Shown here: positions 1 through 5,004 of the stretch, in pieces
Layout: each line of letters starts with the position of its first letter
Numbering within the stretch: the stretch's first letter is position 1
NCBI GenBank assembly: GCA_937959375.1
Contig: CALGLS010000182.1
Span: 1-7,609 of the forward strand
DNA from: an uncultured Saprospiraceae bacterium
GTDB lineage: Bacteria > Bacteroidota > Bacteroidia > Chitinophagales > Saprospiraceae
DNA: 7,609 bases
Reading direction: 5' to 3'
Notes under the pieces: generated by a model
Seen by the model: the letters and a program-made list of their open reading frames with translations, nothing else
What the model was told of the DNA's origin: nothing
The model's database searches: none
Made by a program: the position numbers and the translations under genes

Positions 1-60
1 AGGTTCATCCACCGTACGGAGGACCGACTCTTGATATTTAAATCCTGTAAAATTTTTCAT
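1..60 (-). CDS. N-terminal fragment of the gene downstream of the TolC-like gene; cut by the window edge
   Basis: An ATG on the minus strand at 60-58 opens a frame that stays open to the window edge (20 codons, beginning MKNFTGFKYQ and continuing ESVLRTVDEP). The ATG overlaps the TGA stop of the TolC-like gene in an ATGA arrangement, which usually signals translational coupling and a shared operon. Too little is visible to assign a family. Genes next to outer-membrane factors often encode the matching periplasmic adaptor (HlyD/AcrA type) or inner-membrane transporter. The LRTVDEP stretch, just where an adaptor's N-terminal cytoplasmic tail would precede its membrane helix, is compatible with a HlyD-like protein, but that is a guess. 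That a gene starts here is fairly secure; its function is not. Confidence 0.7.
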   Translation of the reverse strand, partial: MKNFTGFKYQESVLRTVDEP

Positions 61-2213
61 TCTTCTGCTCTCGCAAGTGTCTTTGTATCTAAAGACATGT
101 AGTCGTCTAAGTCACTAATAAGGACATGATCAACACCGTAAACGCTGTTGGCCATATCGATATAAGCCTCGAGTTCCATTCTGTCTTTAAATGCTTTTGC
201 ACTTAGCGAAATCCCTAGTTTTCCTTTTCCTGCAGGTATGGATGTAATTTCTTTAAGACCATCCAAGTCTGAAGGTTTTGTCATTTTAATTGTTAAACGA
301 TCTGAGGTTCTTAATAAAGTTGCCATTAGTTCACGAGAGATTCCTTTTCCTATTTTAATGGAAATGCTCCCTTCTCCTTTTCCAAAAAGGCTCATATTTG
401 AAGCCAAGTATTCTTGGGCTTGTCTTGTATTTTTCATTCCTGAAAAGTCGAGTTCAATTCCTGAATGGTCTTTTACCATCAGGGCATCTACGATGTGTCT
501 AGCACCACCATCGGCTGACTGTAGCATACGAGCACCATCTACCGAACTCCAGATTGCAATCTTGTTGTTTTCCAAAATTGTTCTCAACTCATTCGAAATA
601 CTTTGTCCATTTTTGAGTACCACTTCTTCTATGCCGTTAGACATGAGGTAGTGTACCACAAATTTTTCATCGTAATTTTTCAAAATATCAAAGCCCATTA
701 CGATGCTACGCTTTGCTGGTAAGCGTTGATAGTACGAAGCAATATCAATGGTATTTACCGCTGGCAAAACAGATCGATAATGGGTGTTGCCATAAATTTT
801 TAGCAATAGCAAATACATTTGCTGCTTGAGGTCGATCATCTCTAAACGAATACTACGCAGTGCATCCATATTCCGTAAAATGCGCAGCGAACGATTGATG
901 TCTTCAAAATCTTTATGGCTAATAATGTCAATTCGTACACGCTCTTGATAAAGCATTTCTTTGTACATAAACTCCATATACGTTTTCAACTTATAGTTGT
1001 ACTCGTAGTAATAATTGATGATTTCTGTTTTCTCATTGATATGCTCGTAGTTGTCAAACTTTACGCGTTCGCGGACACGCTCCTCAGCTAGTCTCTTTCG
1101 ATTGCGACCATCAAAAAGTATTTCAGTTGGAATGGTAACTGACATTCCTCCAGCGACATAAGATTTTTGAATCAAACTCAAGTTATCAGAGGCACCAACA
1201 TATTGATATAATTGAAGGCGAACAGATACATCATCAATGGCTTTATTGCGTCCCTTCTGAATTCGTTCTTCTAAATAGGTCAGAGAATCTAACAATGCCG
1301 CGCTTGATTCATCTGCCATCAGATAGTCCAGATTGATATCCAAGATAGGAAGCGATTCATATTGAAATTTTTCTTTTAATCCTGGCATATCAAGTGTTTT
1401 AAAAATCACACGATTGTAGGATTCATAATTTTCTAACTGCACTTTAACTTGATCGATTCGGCTTTTTGCTTTTAGAATTTCTTCGTAAAGAATTCCTTTT
1501 AAAAAGTAAACCTTGTACAAAAGCTCTAGTTCTTTGTGCAATTGAAATTCACTTTCTTTTAGCAGTTTTATTTTTGCTTCGTTAAACAAGTAAATGATGA
1601 TATTGTAGCGTAGAAAAAGTCGCTCATCATTTTTACTGATATCGTATTTGAGTGCTTCTAGTGCTTCTTCGTTCCGCAAGTTTTTTGCTCGACGCTGATT
1701 GCCGATGAGACCACCACGCAACAGTTCCCATTCTGCACCAATCCTTCCTCTATTACCAAAAGCTGTTTCTGCATTTGACTCTTCATCATCATCAAAAAGT
1801 GGATCATAGTTAACAAAATATTGGGCCTTAAGATTAATTCCCCAGTCCTTTGCGATTTGATCTGCCTGATGGCCCTTGGCTTGATGATGCCCTGCTAATT
1901 GATAACGAGGATCTGTAATATTGTAAAGTGCATCGAGTTGTTCCATGTCGTTTCCGACAGTAATTCGATCTTTATTTGAGATATTGCTCTCAATCAAAGT
2001 CAGAAGTTCAGCACCAATTTGAGTGATAGAGGCATCACGACCTGACTGGCCATGTAGCGGAAAAGTAAAGAGTAAAGCAAATAGAATCAGAGATACAACA
2101 ACGAAAGGGTGAACCAAAGCTGAAGTCAGCGAAGAAAGTTCACAGTTTGTCATAGTGCAGCCCATTAGACTAGGGCGGGTTTCCCCCTTGTTTTTAAGTA
2201 ACAGTGTTCTCAT
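57..2213 (-). CDS. TolC-like outer-membrane efflux/secretion protein with an extra C-terminal alpha/beta domain
   Basis: Residue numbers count from an in-frame GTG at 2222; I prefer the ATG at 2213 (residue 4), which gives a basic n-region (R5, K10, K12, R16). ATGs at 2165 and 2153 are also possible. A hydrophobic stretch at about 39-56 followed by LHGQSG looks like a signal peptide. The middle shows the twofold repeat of outer-membrane factors. Beta-strand segments (about 130-170, with GRIGAEWELLRGG) lead into long charged helices (about 175-275). A second set (about 331-370, with GGMSVTIPTEILFDGRNR) leads into helices at about 372-477. Such proteins form trimeric channels through the outer membrane and periplasm, working with an adaptor and an inner-membrane pump or synthase. 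Typical TolC proteins end near here, but this one continues for about 215 residues (about 505-721) as alternating strands and helices. That tail contains SGIELDFSG (587-595), reminiscent of the GH18 motif but without its catalytic Glu. The gene overlaps the next one by four bases, suggesting an export operon. The substrate is unknown. Confidence 0.8.
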   Translation of the reverse strand: MRTLLLKNKGETRPSLMGCTMTNCELSSLTSALVHPFVVVSLILFALLFTFPLHGQSGRDASITQIGAELLTLIESNISNKDRITVGNDMEQLDALYNITDPRYQLAGHHQAKGHQADQIAKDWGINLKAQYFVNYDPLFDDDEESNAETAFGNRGRIGAEWELLRGGLIGNQRRAKNLRNEEALEALKYDISKNDERLFLRYNIIIYLFNEAKIKLLKESEFQLHKELELLYKVYFLKGILYEEILKAKSRIDQVKVQLENYESYNRVIFKTLDMPGLKEKFQYESLPILDINLDYLMADESSAALLDSLTYLEERIQKGRNKAIDDVSVRLQLYQYVGASDNLSLIQKSYVAGGMSVTIPTEILFDGRNRKRLAEERVRERVKFDNYEHINEKTEIINYYYEYNYKLKTYMEFMYKEMLYQERVRIDIISHKDFEDINRSLRILRNMDALRSIRLEMIDLKQQMYLLLLKIYGNTHYRSVLPAVNTIDIASYYQRLPAKRSIVMGFDILKNYDEKFVVHYLMSNGIEEVVLKNGQSISNELRTILENNKIAIWSSVDGARMLQSADGGARHIVDALMVKDHSGIELDFSGMKNTRQAQEYLASNMSLFGKGEGSISIKIGKGISRELMATLLRTSDRLTIKMTKPSDLDGLKEITSIPAGKGKLGISLSAKAFKDRMELEAYIDMANSVYGVDHVLISDLDDYMSLDTKTLARAEE

Positions 2214-2305
2214 AGTAATCACAGTGGATAGCTGTTAGATTTTGAAGGAGAATTCCCCTTTTTCTATCTATCAATCAAATCCTTATTTGTTCAAGTCTGT
2301 GAATC

Positions 2306-2338
2306 CAAAAGTTATGCCCGAAAGTCCTATAAAACCAA
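2306..2338 (-). promoter_or_regulatory. Candidate promoter for the TolC-like operon
   Basis: On the minus strand a TTG (2338-2336) is followed after 21 bases by TAACTTTTG (2314-2306). This resembles the Bacteroidetes sigma-factor elements (TTG near -33, TAnnTTTG near -7), but with three rather than two bases between TA and TTTG. It lies downstream of the rny terminator and about 95 bases before the preferred start codon, so it is in the right place. The match is imperfect and such AT-rich elements arise by chance. Confidence 0.3.
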
Positions 2339-2354
2339 CTAATTACTAATAATT

Positions 2355-2366
2355 ACAATGCATTGT
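2355..2366. repeat. Perfect 12-bp palindrome, possible operator
   Basis: ACAATGCATTGT is exactly self-complementary with no spacer. It sits between the rny terminator and the candidate promoter of the TolC-like gene, about 17 bases upstream of the possible -33 element. A dimeric regulator could bind here; no regulator gene is visible in the window. A palindrome of this size can occur by chance in AT-rich DNA. Confidence 0.4.
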
Positions 2367-2392
2367 GACAGCACTTAACAGTCTATTTTCAT

Positions 2393-2430
2393 AAAAAAAC
2401 CGGCTACCTCTGAAAGAGATAGCCGGTTTT
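2393..2430 (-). terminator. Strong intrinsic terminator after rny
   Basis: The arms at 2430-2415 and 2411-2396 pair over 16 positions in the minus-strand RNA. The core is ACCGGCUA against UAGCCGGU, with a single U-G wobble and a loop of three bases. The descending arm runs into a seven-base U tract. The hairpin starts 19 bases after the rny stop codon, so it ends the rny transcript and insulates the TolC-like operon from it. Because the ascending arm begins with AAAA, the hairpin could also act weakly on plus-strand transcripts. Confidence 0.92.
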
Positions 2431-2449
2431 GTGACAAAAAAACGGAAAA

Positions 2450-4120
2450 TTAGCGAGCGAAGGTAGTTGCTCTTTTCTCGCGAATTACGGTCACTTTGAT
2501 TTGACCAGGGTATTGCATTTCGTCTTGAATTTTCTGAGAAATCATAAAAGACAAGTCATCAGCGTATTGATCTGTAACTTTATCACTTTCAACGATTACG
2601 CGAAGTTCACGTCCAGCTTGCATTGCGTAAGCCTTTTGTACTCCTTCGTGTGCCATTGCTAGGTCTTCCAATTCTCCAATTCGCTTGAGGTAACTTTCCA
2701 TAATCTCTCTACGTGCACCAGGTCTAGCACCTGAGATCGCATCACATGCTTGTACGATTGGAGAAATAATGTTGTTCATTTCAACCTCATCGTGATGGGC
2801 TCCAACAGCGTTGGAAACTACCGCGTGTTCTTTGTGTTTTTCACAAAGTTTCATACCTAAAATCGCGTGCGACATTTCGGTTTCTTCCTCTGCTACTTTT
2901 CCAATATCGTGTAATAGACCAGCTCGTTTTGCTAGCTTCACTTGTTTTGGCGAAAGCCCTAACTCAGCCGCCATGATCGCACTTAAGTGTGCTGTTTCGA
3001 TAGAGTGCTTCAGCAGGTTTTGACCATAAGAAGAACGGAAACGCATACGACCAACCATTTTTACAAGGTAAGCGTGGAGACCGTGAATATCTAATTCGAT
3101 CACTGTTCGTTGTCCGATTTCGATAATTTGTTCGTCTAGTTCTTTTCGTGTTTTAGCAACCACTTCTTCGATACGTGCTGGGTGAATTCTTCCATCCGCC
3201 ACAAGACGCTTCAATGATAGTCGACAAACTTCTCTTCGAATAGGATCAAAACTTGAGATTACGATTGCCTCAGGCGTATCATCTACAACGATTTCTGCAC
3301 CGGTAGCCGCTTCAAGCGCTCTAATGTTTCGTCCTTCACGTCCGATGATTTGACCTTTAAGGTCGTCAGAGTCTAGGTTAAAAACAGAAACGGTATTTTC
3401 GATGGTGTATTCAGCGCACATTCTTTGAATAGACTGAATTACAATTTTCTTAGCTTCTTTGTTTGCCGTGATTTTAGCTTCTCCGATGGTGTTCTTAATT
3501 AAAGCCATCGCATCGTTTTCTGCTTTTCCTTTTACAGCTTCCAGTAATTGATCTTTCGCTTCTTGTTCTGAAAGTTTCGCTACATTTTCTAATGCTCTAA
3601 TGTGCGTTTCGCTAGATCGTTCTAATTCTTCTTTTTTCTTAGTAACAATCTTGAGTTGTTTTTCTAAGTTTTCACGAACTGCTTTGATTTCAACTTCTTG
3701 GTGTTCGATATCAGCTTTAAGCGAATTGAATTTTTTCATGCGTTCGTTTAGCTTGTCTTCTTGCTTTACGACTTCCATTGCACGTTCTTTCAAATCGAGT
3801 TGGTGTTGAGATTTCTCTCTTCCGAATTCAGATTTTAATTTAGAGAAACGATCTTTCGCTTCTTGTATTTTTTTACGCTTAATGCTTTCGTTTTTGCTTT
3901 CAGCTTTAGCTAAAAGTTTATCCGCTTTTATATTGGCCTCTTCTGTAATTCGTTTGGCAGATATATGTGCCTCTTGAACTACTAAATCAGCTTTTCGGTT
4001 GAGTTCATCAGTGCTTGTTTTGTTGGCTTTTTTGATCATCGTTTGCACGATAAAAAACCCGACAATAGCACCAAGAACAAGTCCTCCGATCAGACCAATT
4101 CCTATTTCTACTATACCCAT
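2450..4120 (-). CDS. rny: Ribonuclease Y
   Basis: This is a membrane-anchored endoribonuclease that begins the decay and processing of many mRNAs. The 556-residue product has the full family layout. A hydrophobic anchor lies at residues 6-28. A long charged coiled coil follows (about 30-215, rich in K, E and A). The KH RNA-binding domain contains IIGREGRN (258-265, the GxxG loop). The HD hydrolase domain has H372, the HD pair H404-D405 in LLHDIGK and a distal D460; these are the expected metal ligands. A conserved C-terminal region ends near YPGQIKVTVIRE. It is slightly longer than the roughly 520 residues of Firmicutes homologues, with the extra length apparently in the coiled coil. The start at 4120 places the anchor right at the N terminus. 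It has no Shine-Dalgarno sequence, which is normal for Bacteroidetes. A strong terminator follows, and no key residue is missing. Confidence 0.97.
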   Translation of the reverse strand: MGIVEIGIGLIGGLVLGAIVGFFIVQTMIKKANKTSTDELNRKADLVVQEAHISAKRITEEANIKADKLLAKAESKNESIKRKKIQEAKDRFSKLKSEFGREKSQHQLDLKERAMEVVKQEDKLNERMKKFNSLKADIEHQEVEIKAVRENLEKQLKIVTKKKEELERSSETHIRALENVAKLSEQEAKDQLLEAVKGKAENDAMALIKNTIGEAKITANKEAKKIVIQSIQRMCAEYTIENTVSVFNLDSDDLKGQIIGREGRNIRALEAATGAEIVVDDTPEAIVISSFDPIRREVCRLSLKRLVADGRIHPARIEEVVAKTRKELDEQIIEIGQRTVIELDIHGLHAYLVKMVGRMRFRSSYGQNLLKHSIETAHLSAIMAAELGLSPKQVKLAKRAGLLHDIGKVAEEETEMSHAILGMKLCEKHKEHAVVSNAVGAHHDEVEMNNIISPIVQACDAISGARPGARREIMESYLKRIGELEDLAMAHEGVQKAYAMQAGRELRVIVESDKVTDQYADDLSFMISQKIQDEMQYPGQIKVTVIREKRATTFAR

Positions 4121-4155
4121 AATGATGGTTTTATATGATGAATTAAATTATTTTC

Positions 4156-4328
4156 AAAACTGGCTGTTAGCTATTGGCAATTAACCTTTAGCTAGTAACA
4201 GGAAGCACAAGCGTAAATACACTTTGCTAAAATCTTAAAACAAAAGAGAAGAAAAATTAGAAATGAAAAGTAAAATGAAAGCTTATACAGGTAGCGTTAA
4301 GCAATACGAGTTCGCCTTAGCCAATTTT
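4156..4328 (-). ncRNA. Candidate structured RNA between zapA and rny, possibly 6S RNA
   Basis: The 233-base gap between zapA and rny has no open frame but shows strong pairing in minus-strand RNA. AAAAUUGGCU (4328-4319) pairs over 10 positions, with one G-U, with AGCCAGUUUU (4165-4156), closing a domain of 173 bases. Inside are a bulged hairpin at 4200-4165 (UGUUA/UAACA, then GCUA/UAGC) and a hairpin at 4228-4204 (AGCA/UGCU, bulged G, AAGUGU/ACGCUU). A weaker hairpin lies at 4302-4281 (GCUUA/UAAGC). Size, end-to-end closing helix and position after zapA all fit 6S RNA (ssrS), the RNA that binds RNA polymerase; in E. coli ssrS also lies just downstream of zapA. Against this, the interior does not obviously form the canonical long rod with a central bubble, although UAUUGC (4308-4303) and UUAAC (4302-4298) can pair with the 3' half in an alternative fold. 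The exact ends are uncertain. It could instead be the rny 5' leader. Confidence 0.45.
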
Positions 4329-4353
4329 TCATTTTAACTTCAGTCTTAATTGC

Positions 4354-4683
4354 TTAGATCAGTAAGCGATCGAGAAGTCCATCGAGTTGATGAATTTTAT
4401 CGGAGAGGTCTTTGTTGTCCGGTTGAGGTTGTTCATTGGAGGTTTCTGGTCCGTTGAGTTCCCCGTTTTGGGCTTTATTCAAATCAACCGCGTAAGTAAG
4501 GAGGGCCATAGAAAGGCAATCCTGTTTGTCCTTTTTATTGTAAGTAAGTTGGAACTGGTTGATTTTTTCATTGACATCTTTGACAATCTTGCGAATGGTT
4601 TCTTCTTCACCGTCCTTTATTTTCAGGGGGTAAGGTCTTCCAGCTATCAATACCGTTATGTTCATCATTCCGTTCTCTTCCAT
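4354..4683 (-). CDS. zapA: Cell division protein ZapA
   Basis: ZapA binds FtsZ and bundles its filaments, stabilising the Z-ring at midcell. The 109-residue product matches the family. It has a short beta-rich N terminus (NITVLIAGRPYPLKI), then a helix with EEETIRKIVKDVNEKI, then the DKQDCLSMALLTYAVDLN segment; the DKQD-x-L-x-M pattern is typical of Bacteroidetes ZapA. The C-terminal half is a polar linker rich in N, E, P and Q, then a short helix ending in LDGLLDRLLI that probably takes part in dimer or tetramer coiled-coil contacts. It follows the coiled-coil gene after 3 bases and is probably cotranscribed with it and pheT. In-frame ATGs at 4668 and 4665 are alternative starts; the first ATG is chosen because it sits next to the upstream stop. 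Confidence 0.88.
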   Translation of the reverse strand: MEENGMMNITVLIAGRPYPLKIKDGEEETIRKIVKDVNEKINQFQLTYNKKDKQDCLSMALLTYAVDLNKAQNGELNGPETSNEQPQPDNKDLSDKIHQLDGLLDRLLI

Positions 4684-4686
4684 GAC

Positions 4687-4986
4687 TTAGCTGTTTTGTA
4701 ACCAATCAATACATTTATCAATTTCCTTAATGTACTGCGCAATTTCTTTCTTCAACTGCTTCGATCGTTTATCCTCGTCTCTACTCGTCTTCTCTGCTAA
4801 AGGTAATATTTTTGACCGTTTTTCTAATCCTATTATCTCTGTGTTCTTTTGTATTAAATCTTTCTTTAATTTCTTATTTTCATCTAACAAGGCACTATTT
4901 TCCTCTTGCAAGCGCTCTAGCTTTGACGCTAGTTGCCTTACTTTAGACTCAATTCCACCAATTTTTTCTGATAATGCCTGCTGCAT
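4687..4986 (-). CDS. Small coiled-coil protein upstream of zapA
   Basis: The 99-residue product is almost entirely predicted coiled coil. Heptad-like Leu and Ile spacing runs through about 8-56 (for example KLERLQEENSALLDENKKL), then a basic and acidic break (about 57-75), then a second helix ending in EIDKCIDWLQNS. It has no signal peptide or membrane segment, so it should be cytoplasmic. It begins 18 bases after pheT and ends 3 bases before zapA, a spacing typical of an operon. I do not recognise a named family. By size, coiled-coil character and pairing with zapA it could be a functional counterpart of ZapB, the coiled-coil partner of ZapA in gammaproteobacteria, but that is inference and no ZapB signature is claimed. 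Confidence 0.85.
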   Translation of the reverse strand: MQQALSEKIGGIESKVRQLASKLERLQEENSALLDENKKLKKDLIQKNTEIIGLEKRSKILPLAEKTSRDEDKRSKQLKKEIAQYIKEIDKCIDWLQNS

Positions 4987-5004
4987 AAGTTAAATAGTAT
5001 GATC

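Noticed and set aside
238..651. Plus-strand open frame of 137 codons inside the TolC-like gene
   Set aside because: It lies wholly antisense to a well-supported gene. Its composition is that of a shadow frame and it has no recognisable domain.
4156..4181. Promoter for rny overlapping the 3' end of the candidate RNA (TTG, 15 bases, CAGTTTTG on the minus strand)
   Set aside because: The -7 element lacks the initial T, and the spacing is shorter than usual for Bacteroidetes promoters. The T-rich part is already explained by the closing helix.
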